Positions 1 through 8,579 of a stretch of 64,000 bases of DNA are shown one piece after another. Position 1 is the first letter of the stretch. Each line of letters starts with the position of its first letter. The notes under the pieces were generated by a model that worked only from the letters and a program-made list of their open reading frames with translations, was not told the DNA's origin and searched no databases. The stretch is from Nematostella vectensis (lineage: Eukaryota > Cnidaria > Anthozoa > Actiniaria > Edwardsiidae), in assembly GCF_932526225.1 (NCBI RefSeq), contig NC_064047.1, positions 11,273,501 to 11,337,500 of the forward strand. Reading direction: 5' to 3'. A program made the translations under genes and the position numbers.

Positions 1-233
1 AAATTTAAAGAATTAATCGTTTTCGGGCCCGAGAATTATCGGGTGTTTTGAGAAACGAGCCCCAGGACTCTCAAAACGCGTGCCCTATATTGTGATTACA
101 GCGCGCAGACCTGTACATTGAATTTTTTGGACCGTTTGCGCGTTCGCAGCAATAAAAACAATAACAATAATAATGCATTTATTTAAACATTTCAGAGCCG
201 ATATGGTCGTGTAAAACTCTAATTACCTATCTA
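1..233. other. flanking DNA, no gene seen
   Basis: I see no open frame with coding character, no repeat and no recognisable element here. It is the left flank of the transposon that begins at 243; the target duplication of that element occupies 234-242. Confidence 0.5.
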
Positions 234-242
234 AGCTATAAC

Positions 243-347
243 AAGAGAGCATAAGATAAGAGAGGGACACTTTGGTATTACCCGGGCGCCATGTCGATTC
301 CGAATCCGGCTATTTTTAGTAACCACCACCCCACCAATGCGCGTGAG
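243..347 (+). repeat. left terminal inverted repeat
   Basis: Pairs with 1328-1432 on the opposite strand. Differences include one base in the CCCGGGCGCC / CCCGCGCGCC stretch and one in the following T-rich stretch. Confidence 0.85.
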
Positions 348-1327
348 GATTTTCTCCTTTTATTTTGTCCTTCTTCCCCGCGGGTTGCGTGTTGTTGTTT
401 TGCAAACTCGATAGGAATGAAAAGAGATCATGTAAAATAACTCGGAAGAAGAAAACAAGTCTAACTTAAGTTACCAAGATTGGCAAATATAGTCACAGAA
501 AGCTAAATCCCTGAATAGTTTGACTGTTTTGTTTGTCTGAGCGGCGAAGTCAAATGAGAAAGAAAAAACCGACGAGCGATAAAATGACTGTGATACTTCG
601 TTTGATTTAAATCCCGACACCAGCTTGTATAATAACAACATAATAATATAACATATAATAATAACAGCATCAAAGAAATAGAGTAAGTACGCAGCTGCTT
701 TGTCTCCTATTATCTTTATTCTACAAAGGAGCTCTTTTGTCTCTATTCTTCTCGTTCTTTGTGTCGAGGTGCGGATATTGTTCATTTGCCCAATCAAATT
801 GCAGCTTGTAAGAGCTGCGTACTGACCCAAGAAATACAGTAATATCTCCCTCTTTATTTTCTCACTTTTACAAAAGCTCAGATACTTCAGCTTGCTGGCT
901 TTGATCATCACAAAAATGCATTCCCTCGTTACAACGATAGTTTTATGAAATGTATTTTTCTTGGATTCCTTCTCAATTCACCGGAATATAAAAAAAAAAC
1001 AATATTATTTCTAATGTCTAACTTACAGATTTCGTTTGACCATTAGGAAGATAATGAATGTTGAGAAACCCCGAAGAAGCAGCAAGTTAGACAAAAACGG
1101 TGATTGAAGCACGAGGTTTTCCGCTCTTGATTTTGAAGTCTCGTTTAGAAAATCTTGCAATCCTCGAAGTACCACATCCCCTAAATAAACTGCAACTGCC
1201 CGTATCCTTGATACTAGAATGAAATTTTCGATGGTATTTGTGCAAATAGGGTGTTTTTTTTGTCACAAAAAAGCGGCAAACAACAAGATGCAAATGCCAA
1301 AGCGCGGGGGTAGGGTGAGTAAAAATG

Positions 1328-1432
1328 CTCACGCGCAGTGGTGGGGTGGTGGTTACTAACAATAGCCGGATTCGGAATCGACATGGCGCGCGGGTAATAC
1401 CAAAGTGTCCCTCTCTTATCTTATGCTCTCTT
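1328..1432 (-). repeat. right terminal inverted repeat
   Basis: Reverse-complement partner of 243-347. The 9-bp copy of the target site follows at 1433-1441. Confidence 0.85.
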
Positions 1433-1534
1433 AGCTATAACAACTAACTAAAAGCTATAAAAGCTAAGCAATACATAGAATAGTGGACATGACTAATAAT
1501 TAATTCACTTAACTATCTAGCCGATTGACAGTCT

Positions 1535-1640
1535 GGATCTTGCCTAGGTGGCACAGCGTCGCTCTGTATTGCCTGTGCTTTTCACAACTTGGTTCGATTC
1601 CCGGTTCCGAAGTGAGTTGAGTTTTTTTTGTTTGCTTTTG
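1535..1640 (+). mobile_element. possible tRNA-derived SINE head
   Basis: The stretch holds a good RNA polymerase III B-box (GGTTCGATTCC at about 1590-1600) preceded by an A-box-like TAGGTGGCACAGCG some 45 bases upstream. It is followed by a T-run at about 1622 that could end transcription. The spacing fits a tRNA-like promoter, but the cloverleaf arms do not pair well enough for a real tRNA gene. A SINE head is the better reading. I did not identify a body or tail. Confidence 0.35.
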
Positions 1641-2100
1641 CTTTTCGCTTTAACTCGTTCTAAATTATATTTTTTGACCCAAAACATAGCAGACATGAGA
1701 CGGAGACAAATAAACTATGTTTTTATTCAATGGTTTTTATTTACAGCTAGTTCCAATCTCCCTCATCTAATTATGTTAGGGTACCCACGCGCATAAAAAA
1801 ATATTACACAAATCATAGGTGGCAATGAAAAAAAAAATGATACGAAACTAAACGAGGAGGAGAGTCAATTCTGATCAAAGATAGGTTAACAGGCTTGAAA
1901 TCCCTCAGCCTCACAATAGTAGCAAATGAATGCCATTCCTCCTAGTCTACATCAAGCTCTGGGACTTGATGTGGAACAGGGAGTCACAATAGTCACATTT
2001 AACACATTAACAAAAACTGTGCTTGTGATTCACATATTTCCCGGGTCTATGGCTGCAGCAGTCTTCCTCTTCTCAGAGGAAACCGCCTTCCCAGGCAGGT
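1641..2100. other. no gene seen
   Basis: AT-rich stretch followed by weakly coding-looking sequence. A 73-codon plus-strand frame (1926-2147) has no recognisable motif, and I do not call it. The left end of the viral element must lie in or near here, but I could not see a terminal inverted repeat. Confidence 0.4.
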
Positions 2101-3427
2101 TCATGTTGCAGGGATCTCCGATGCTAACATCAGCCGCGCCCGTTTAGATGGTATACGGGCTAGGAAAGGGTATTGTTGCTGCAGCGCAGATGCACAGCCC
2201 CACATTACCAGCACAGGAGCAGGCCTTAGGTCATTATGGCTTGGTGAAGGTGTTGGGTTACCTGTGGTGGTGGTGGTAGAAGCAGTAGTCTGATCTTGGG
2301 AGGGGGGTGGTTGCGATGAGCTACTCCTGTTATTCTCGGCTTCAGCGGCTTGTACAAAAGTGTATAGTTCTTCCCTGTGCCGCAACATGTACCGGAAGTA
2401 GGCAAAGGATTGTAGAGAAGCAAAGACGCGTGGCGCGTGAGTTCGTTTGCATACCGTTCAGTCGTCGTAGGTTCATTCTTCTAATTACGTTCAGGATGCG
2501 TTCGGAGATGTTGACCGATAGGGGGTTGCTAGTTACCAGTGGGAGTACTTGTTCTAGAGCTCTTATTAGGGTTCTGTAGCAATCATCGAGAGACCGTTCT
2601 AGGGGTTGAGCTGGAGGAGGGTTGAGTTAAATGACTGGTAGAGGAGGAGGATAATGGGTGGGAGGTGTGGGTGCGTCTCGATTGACTTCTTCTTCTTCAT
2701 CGCTTTCATCATCGAGGTCGGAGATCATGTTCGTATCGCTATCGTCACTCTCGTAGTAGTTGTTGTTGTTGATGTTTCGACGACCAGCATGATCAAAAGG
2801 AACCCAATCATCGCTTTCGTCACTCACGTCGTCGTTGTAGGTGTGTGAGAGTGCATATCGACGACGACGACGAGTACGATCAAAAGGATTTCAATCGAGA
2901 GGGGAACGTTCGTAGATAAGCCGTAGTTCGTGTCCTATGGGTGGTGGTGGTGGGCGTCGGTTGATATCGTACTGGTCATCGCTTTCCCAGTTCCACTCTC
3001 TCCCCCGCATGTTGTAGTGCCAGGCAATGCATGCTCGTCGATAGGCATGGATGTAGTCTAGTGGAGGTAGAGTGCTTCGACGAGAGATCGATTCTTGAAG
3101 ATTACGCATGTACTCGTGGGGCCCCAATTCGTAGATTTGTCGTTCCACGTGACCTTCAGGGGAAGGGGGAGGAATGACGTTTTCGTTTGTCCAATGGTAA
3201 TCGTTGTTGTAAGTAAATCTGTTTTTGCTGTTGATGTGTGGCCACAGCCAGATTCCATACTGGGTTATATTTTGGTTTTCATTTGGGGTCGTCAAGACGG
3301 GGCGCTGGGGTAGTAGGAGGGGGGGTTCCATGTCGTGTCTGTTCTCGCAGAGGGTCTTACGGGTAGCTTTGTGTTCGCATTGTTCCCCAATGTGGAAGTG
3401 CTTGAGGTGGGCGGGGTAAATGTTCAT
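2101..3427 (-). pseudogene. decayed acidic accessory gene of the adintovirus element
   Basis: I do not recognise this protein. An ATG at 3427 opens a frame to a TGA at 2891-2893; the same frame then continues without interruption to 2627, so one stop splits a product of about 266 residues. The second part has a basic run (RTRRRRRY) and a strongly acidic run (DDESDEEEEV), as in nuclear or DNA-associated viral proteins. Downstream, 2600-2440 is open in a second frame with helix-like sequence (SLDDCYRTLIRAL), and 2430-2101 is open in a third (ASLQSFAYFRYMLRHREEL, then Ser/Pro/Thr-rich). I infer one long gene broken by a stop and at least two indels. The frame is also open upstream of the ATG, back to about 3530. 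Three separate small genes are the alternative. Confidence 0.5.
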
Positions 3428-3545
3428 GAATTGTTTGTAGTGGTTTATGGCCGATTGAGCCTTTCGTTTTTCTTCTAGGGTAATTTGGTGATTGGTTCTT
3501 ACCGAGTCTAGGTTTCTGATTGGTTCCTAGCAAGGTCCGAGAGTG

Positions 3546-3555
3546 TATAAATAGC
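3546..3555 (+). promoter_or_regulatory. TATA box of plus-strand viral gene
   Basis: TATAAATAGCGAG reads on the plus strand, 140 bases before the first ATG of the plus-strand gene. The same 13-base string occurs on the minus strand at the phospholipase gene (5331 downwards), which supports it being an element promoter. Confidence 0.55.
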
Positions 3556-3685
3556 GAGGTTTCACTCTTGTTTTTTCTATAGTGCCCTATCCACCGGTGT
3601 GGAAGTAAGCTCTTGTTTCTTTTACCCGAGGGTGCTCGTTTGGGTTTGGTTTTTTCGTGAGTGTCCGCATTTCCCTTTTCCTGTT

Positions 3686-4234
3686 ATGTTGGGAAGTGTC
3701 AGAGTGGGTGAGAAAAATGACGCCGGAAAAGAAAGAAGTGGAGACGGAGTGAACCATGCCGCTGCTGGTGCTGCTGCTGGTGCTGCTGCTGGTGCATCTC
3801 CTGATGGACCTGCCATGGAAGGCATTCTTCACAATATCAAGGGTATTCTTGATTTTGATGGCTTTACAGTGAATAAGGGAGTTTTGGTGCAAGGAAGCAG
3901 CGTTTTGCCACCACGGTGACGAAGTGGTGGGTAAACATTTCTCCTTCCTCATCGCATTTAATGAGCTCTCGGACAATGACAAGAGATGCGTTCGCTACAG
4001 GTGCTGCAAGAGCTTGGTATACCTCACGTTAATTTGGAACTGTATGGTTGCCCCAAATACGAAGCATTATGGGCATATTATGACTCCATCACGCCTCATA
4101 TGAACTTTTTATGGGACATTAGTGCTAAGACTTGTGGGTATCACTTTTACCAACTCGACCTCACCCCCGTGCATTGCCCTAGAGCCGAAGTCTGTGTTTG
4201 CCAAGTGGCTAAAGGAGAAACAAAGATTGTATAG
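3686..4234 (+). pseudogene. frameshifted plus-strand gene, Maverick-associated family of unknown function
   Basis: This is the only viral gene seen on the plus strand. From ATG 3686, the first 78 codons carry an Ala/Gly repeat (AAAGAAAGAAAGA) and end with DFDGFTVNKG before a stop at 3917. A second frame is coding-like from about 3885 to 4100 (KHFSF, DNDKRCVRY, then CC). A third runs 3986-4234 (NLELYGCPKYEAL, TCGYHF, HCPRAEV). These blocks, in this order, match a protein family I associate with animal Mavericks, with conserved Cys/His pairs suggestive of a nuclease-like fold (inference). At least two indels are required, so the copy is dead. The gene follows its own TATA box and ends in AT-rich DNA at 4240-4370. 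Confidence 0.5.
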
Positions 4235-4373
4235 TAGACCTTCACACCATTTCGAGACTACTGTGTAAAAAGAAAACAAGCAGCACGTTATTTTTGTAAA
4301 AACATTTTATTTTTATTAAAGAGAGAGAATGTTGCACATAACAACACATGGTTTTTTTAAAAAAAAAACGTTC

Positions 4374-4838
4374 CTAGGGGGTGGTTTTTCCAGGGTGTTG
4401 GTCTTGCGGTGGCGATTTGATGTTTGGGAGAAAGGGATCCCAAATGACGTGTTTCTCTTCACGTGTGCTTTTTGGCGTCTTATCGGTAGTCATGGGTAGG
4501 CGTCGCAGTCGTTTTCCTTTTCTGATGTCTCGGCGTGAGGGTATTGAGGAGGGTGTGTCCGTGGGTGGTGAGGGAAGAAGTGGTTTTTCAGCTTGAGAAG
4601 GAGGTGATGGAAGGGGTGGGATGGTTGTAGCAGGTCTAACAACTGTTCTGAGGAGGAGGAGGCTAATCCCTTCAGGTGGTGTTGGGGGTGAAATACCATG
4701 GCGTCGATTCAATTGTGCTCCAGCTCTGTAGCGTGCACGGGCGCTTGCTGTGAGGCGTCCCCGGGTGGCAACACCACGGTTACGGGGTGTTCCTCGTGTG
4801 GCACCGCCACGTGGACCTCTTCCTCGTGTCCTGGCCAT
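4374..4838 (-). CDS. Arg/Gly-rich core-like protein
   Basis: The frame is intact from ATG 4838, about 154 residues. The N-terminal 45 residues are very basic with RG repeats (ARTRGRGPRGG), the middle is Pro/Ser-rich, and a second basic cluster (RKGKRLRRLP) sits near residue 115. Small basic proteins of this type condense DNA in adenovirus and are expected in adintovirus capsids (established by analogy). It sits just downstream of the phospholipase gene on the same strand, among virion genes, which fits a virion role. I see no enzymatic motif. A disordered non-core accessory protein is the alternative. Confidence 0.55.
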   Translation of the reverse strand: MARTRGRGPRGGATRGTPRNRGVATRGRLTASARARYRAGAQLNRRHGISPPTPPEGISLLLLRTVVRPATTIPPLPSPPSQAEKPLLPSPPTDTPSSIPSRRDIRKGKRLRRLPMTTDKTPKSTREEKHVIWDPFLPNIKSPPQDQHPGKTTP

Positions 4839-4871
4839 CGTCAACTGAAACGGGTGGCTTTCCCTTTACCT

Positions 4872-5282
4872 CTATTCATACTTTTTTTCTTTGTCTTTGT
4901 CTTCTCCGTCTTTGTTTTTTTTTATTCCAATTCCGAGTTGTCTCTTGATAGAAATCAAAGAGCGTACCAAGGGTGTTTTTGGGGGTTGAACGTTTTTTGG
5001 GATTTTTGATATAGCGTCTAGTAAATTATCATCAGCCACGTGTTTGTCGTCCAGGTCCTTACTCTTTGAGTAGGTAATGTCGTGTTTTTGGCATAAGGCA
5101 TCCAAGATGTTGATAGGGTTACTTATGCTTGGGTTGGACGAGTTTAATCTTTGGCTGAGTCTCGTACCAGGTCCACAGTAGTTGTAGCTTACCCCTGTTG
5201 GGGTGAGTAAATGGATCCCTCCTAATCTTGCGAGTTGACGCTGGATGTCAAATCGATGACGTCGTTGACGTGTAAGAGACAT
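4872..5282 (-). CDS. parvovirus-type phospholipase A2 domain virion protein
   Basis: The frame is intact, about 136 residues from ATG 5282, which lies some 40 bases after a TATA box on the same strand; an upstream TTG in frame is a poorer start. The PLA2 signature is clear: the calcium loop YNYCGPGT at about residues 33-40, then NPINILDALCQKHDITYS at about 57-74 with the catalytic His-Asp pair, then ADDNLL. The C-terminus is Lys-rich (IKKNKDGEDKDKEKKYE). In parvoviruses this domain hydrolyses endosomal phospholipids so that the particle can escape. Related proteins occur in animal Mavericks/adintoviruses. It is one of the few viral frames here without a break. Confidence 0.82.
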   Translation of the reverse strand: MSLTRQRRHRFDIQRQLARLGGIHLLTPTGVSYNYCGPGTRLSQRLNSSNPSISNPINILDALCQKHDITYSKSKDLDDKHVADDNLLDAISKIPKNVQPPKTPLVRSLISIKRQLGIGIKKNKDGEDKDKEKKYE

Positions 5283-5321
5283 GATCGTCAATGGTCTGGC
5301 TTTTTTTCATTTTTAGCTCTC

Positions 5322-5331
5322 GCTATTTATA
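5322..5331 (-). promoter_or_regulatory. TATA box of phospholipase gene
   Basis: Minus-strand TATAAATAGCGAG about 40 bases before the ATG at 5282. It matches the plus-strand box at 3546 base for base over 13 positions and overlaps the end of the ATPase remnant. Confidence 0.6.
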
Positions 5332-5580
5332 CTTTTTAGGAGCGTACACGTACATGGGGCATTGGCTGGGTAAGATGTGAGAACGTAGGCGGTAGGCGTC
5401 AGGTTTTTGTTTTGGTAAAAATCCATCAACAACCCCGTAACAATAGACGATTTTACGAAATTATTTGTCAAAGGCCCAAGGTGCTTGCTGTAATAAGGAG
5501 TGTGCCCAGGTGGTTTTCCCCGATTGACTCGGTCCCACTACCATGACGGCGCAGGGACAACGAAATCGACGATCGTCCAT
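5323..5580 (-). pseudogene. N-terminal fragment of FtsK/HerA-type packaging ATPase
   Basis: From an ATG at 5580 the frame reads into a Walker A motif (MVVGPSQSGKTTW) within the first 25 residues, as expected for the genome-packaging ATPase of adintoviruses and Polintons. It meets a TAA at 5461-5463 after 39 residues, then stays open in the same frame to a TAG at 5323 (FRKIVYCYGVV). A typical ATPase is roughly 200-300 residues. Walker B and the C-terminal two thirds are absent, since the phospholipase promoter follows at once. So the gene has an in-frame stop and a large 3' deletion. It sits between the protease and phospholipase genes. Confidence 0.72.
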
Positions 5581-5722
5581 TCTGGTCCGAGACCACTAAG
5601 TAAATGATCGTCGACCCTCTACCTCGTTACCCTTATAAGGATGACTCCCAAAAACCACAGGTAGTCCAAAAACTTTTTATTTTATTTTTTATTATTACAT
5701 GATTTTTAACGTTAAGGGCGTG

Positions 5723-6260
5723 CTAATGTACTAAATGGTGCTGAGGTACGGCACACTGACGCCAAGGACAATACGGCGTACGTCGTCGCCGTTGTTGTCG
5801 TGATAAAGCTCTCACGTGGAACGTGTCGTGTACAAACGAACACACCACTTGATCGTTCCAATTGGCGTGAGGTTTAAACATCGCGGTAATGTCTTGTAAG
5901 GACTTGTTGCGAACACGGTGCCATAAAAAGTACAGACAGTATTGTCCACATACAGCCGAGTCTAATGCTTGAAGTTGTCGTTGGTTCGTCACGACGGGTG
6001 GTGGACGTAGAAATTTGTCATGGCGCGTCCGTACGCACTTGGAGGGAACCCAAAACTGTCCCACCATTCGCAGTGGTCTGGCGTAAAGTACACTGCCAAA
6101 CAATGGCTTCCCGTTTTGTTGCTAGGGTCCACATTCACAATGTAGGCGGCGTCACCGTTTCCATCCTCTTGAATGAAGTCAGGTAGACGATCCGAGGGAA
6201 AAACACCTTCAAACACGGATTCTATGTAGGGATCACTACGGTTCTCATGGCGTCAAACTC
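5723..6260 (-). pseudogene. adenain-type cysteine protease, frameshifted
   Basis: Two overlapping frames together give an adenovirus-protease-like sequence. The first (6216 downwards) has FEGVFPSDRLPDF, the catalytic-His region GSHCLAVYFTPD and the acidic-residue region WWDSFGFPPS. The second (to 5723) has the active-site Cys region AVCGQYCLYFL followed by a basic tail. The change of frame lies near 5990. The N-terminus is also split: the likely ATG near 6248 is in another frame from YIESVFEGVFPS. Adenain usually has HW after the His position; here it is HC. The family matures capsid proteins inside the particle. With two frame breaks the copy cannot make an active enzyme as it stands. Confidence 0.72.
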
Positions 6261-6297
6261 CATCACTCTTGTTCTTTCTCACCCGTCATCCATTTTT

Positions 6298-7529
6298 TCA
6301 ACCTTGGATGTCGTAGATCACATTACGTAAGGGGTCAATTTCCATATTGTTGTTGAACTCTCCGTAGATGACGATGGACATCACCTTGTCGGTAGCAGCA
6401 TTGAATGAGAGTGCGAGGTCTACCGTGCCTTTATATTGTGGGTGGTAGTACTCCGACGCTGCGTTCCCAGGGCCAGTAAAATCGTAGACCAGTAGTCCGT
6501 AGCCATTTTCAAACTCGTCCCTGCTGACGTTCAGCCCCCCGCCGCGAAACGTGCCGCACACATTGTCAAACAGCATGTGGTACAAATCCACTCCCTTTCC
6601 ATCGAGCCTGCTGAGCGCATTGTAAGTGGTTTCTTCACCGTCCACGGTCACCTTGATGTCGGACAGTTTGGCTTCCAGCTGGAATTGAAGGGTTCTTGGT
6701 GTAATCACCGTTGTATGCTGCATCCTGCACGAATCCGAGGATCATCCATTTTGGAACGAGTCTATTGAATAGGCTCGTGGCTTCGAAGGAGCGTATACCT
6801 TGAAGTATCTGCCGAGTTTTCACGACTGCTGACGTTAGTGGATGCATGCTCATCTTGGGGGAGGAGGGAGAATACATGATCTTCGCATGGGATAACCTGA
6901 CGCTGTCGGATGGTGTGACGTGGTACAGGCGTATGAGTGCTGACTCAACTTTGTACTTTCAGTTGGTGAAGTTGTTCCTGACATGAGGCAGAACTTGGGT
7001 TCGCGAAGTTCGCCGTGTACGCGGCACGACGCATCAATCCTTTGTTGGTGGCTATGGCACCACCAGAACTTGCGACTGCTGTAGTGTCATGTTCCCCAGC
7101 GGTTTCTTTGTCCCAGAGTGCACATTGCAAGTACGAATTTTGGGCCTCTCCATGGTAGTTGAGGAGTGTCAAGATGAAGGCGCGGTACGCACACGAGTCC
7201 GATTGTAACGTGACGATTTTACCATTAAGATGGATGGTGACTTGCTTGATCATCGAATGCAGGGCAATAATGACAAAGCCTACTTTAGCCCCAGCACTAA
7301 GAGCAGAGTTATCACCTTTTGTGATTTTAACCACGAGGCGTAGGTGTGTTTTCTGGAGATCGATGTAACTCTCGCTATTAGGAATGACCCATTCAAGGTG
7401 TTTGTCCCCTTTGTCGAAAGGGGTGTAGGGAATATAACGCCCTTTGGCTACAGAGACATCTGTAGGGGGTAGGGAGAACAAATCCATTTCAGGGTTAACG
7501 AGCTGGGCTGATCCTGTAAGAACACTCAT
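6298..7529 (-). pseudogene. major capsid protein (hexon-like, double jelly roll), broken
   Basis: ATG 7529 opens 194 codons with the conserved start of the Maverick capsid family (MDLFSLPPTDVSV, YIDLQKTHLRL, HSMIKQVTIHLNGK, YRAFILTLLNYHG). The frame stops at 6945. Coding resumes in other frames: about 6943-6640 (IRLYHV, LFNRLVPKWMILGFVQDAAY) and about 6690-6298 (GYGLLVYDFTG, SIVIYGEFNNNMEIDPLRNV). The C-terminal half matches the second jelly roll of the family (the F54H12.2-like proteins of annotated genomes). About 50 residues normally found between the halves are missing near 6944, so there is an internal deletion plus an indel. A TATA box (7614-7620) precedes it. Confidence 0.75.
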
Positions 7530-7613
7530 CGTGGAGGAGGAGGAGGAGGAGAAGAGCTCTTCTTCGTAACAAGTCCGATTACCAACTGAAGTACGAAAAG
7601 TGATGGAGTGGAT

Positions 7614-7620
7614 CTTTATA
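7614..7620 (-). promoter_or_regulatory. TATA box of major capsid gene
   Basis: TATAAAG on the minus strand, about 85 bases before the ATG at 7529. Confidence 0.5.
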
Positions 7621-7669
7621 TTTTTTAGTCATAGATGTCAGGACTGCGTGCCATGCCGTTGGAACAACT

Positions 7670-8577
7670 CTACGACGACGAGGACGAGGACGTCGGGTGT
7701 GTTGTACAGCAGTTGCAGCAATGGGGATCGTCTTGGGTGGAACTCTGATCTTTACAGTGGAGAGATGGGGTAGCCGCGGAATGCTGGTCCACCCAAACCG
7801 TTTCCACTTTGTTTTTTGAAGAGTTTTGAGTTTTGGAACCACCCCGCAATGGAAGGAGATAGATTGGGTTTTCAAAACTTCGTTCCACCGCTTCACCTCC
7901 AGGAGTTCCTTCGTTAACCATCACTCGCAATACATTGCGCACCTCGCTCCCCAGCACAAGATTGCCATCCGAGAGATTCGAGTACACGTACATGTTTTGG
8001 AATGGAGGGTGATTCTCGTTTTGTTTTGGGTTCGGCTTTGAGGCAAACTTCAGCATTGGTATCCTATCAGAATAATAATAATAATAATCAAATACCAGCC
8101 ACTTTGCTAGCTTATCAAACCAAGGTCCAGTCTTCTTAGGGTAATCAGGTGGATAGAAAGTCGATAGTGAGATGAGTTTATTCGTGTGTAAATCGACCTT
8201 GTAAAACGTTTGACTTGTCAAAACCAAGGATGATACCAAACTCTGGTGTCATTCAACTTGAATTTAGGCAAGTCTATCTTGAACCATCGGAATTGGACCT
8301 CATGCGATGGCACTTTCAAGCCACTCAACTCAAATAAGGTCAGGGTTTCAGGAAGTACATAGCGGACTATCAACCAAATCGCGTGATCAGTATCATCCAG
8401 CATGTCCCAGTTCGAGGGGTACACGATTGATGTTAAGGCCATTTCCCATGCTCCATCACGCAAATCGGTCGTCTCTTGGGGGCGTATGGTGAAATCACCA
8501 CAGGTATTGCCCGGTAACGCACCTTTCTCAGCATTGCTGGCTAAGGTCACGCAAAATGATTTTGTTCTTGAGGTCAT
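7670..8577 (-). pseudogene. penton/minor-capsid-like protein, second paralogue
   Basis: ATG 8577 starts a frame with FCVTLASNAEKGALPGNT, then RDGAWEMALTSIVYPSNW, which is the start seen in the neighbouring gene at 9598. It is open to 8218; a second frame continues to about 7850 with PPFQNMYVYSNLSDGNLVLG and GGEAVERSFENPIYLLPLRG, again shared with the neighbour. The C-terminus then runs into Ser-rich or Arg-rich (RRPRPRRRR) frames, so the true end is unclear. The family is common in cnidarian Mavericks and is probably the single-jelly-roll vertex protein (inference). The ATG overlaps the stop of the upstream paralogue by a few bases. One frameshift near 8230 and a drifted tail make it a pseudogene. 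Confidence 0.62.
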
Positions 8578-8579
8578 TT

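Larger units (their letters stand above)
243..1432. mobile_element. non-autonomous TIR transposon (Mutator-like MITE)
   Basis: The two ends are inverted repeats of about 105 bp (243-347 and 1328-1432) with only a few mismatches; the outer end reads AAGAGAGCATAAGATAAGAG. The element is flanked by a perfect 9-bp direct duplication AGCTATAAC at 234-242 and 1433-1441. Long terminal inverted repeats with a 9-bp duplication are typical of Mutator-like elements (family knowledge). The interior of about 980 bp has no open frame that looks like a transposase, so it would depend on an enzyme supplied elsewhere. The near identity of the arms and the perfect duplication suggest a fairly young insertion. 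Confidence 0.8.

Noticed and set aside
1535-1640. A genuine tRNA gene
   Set aside because: A- and B-box are present, but acceptor and anticodon arms do not pair; kept only as a possible SINE head.
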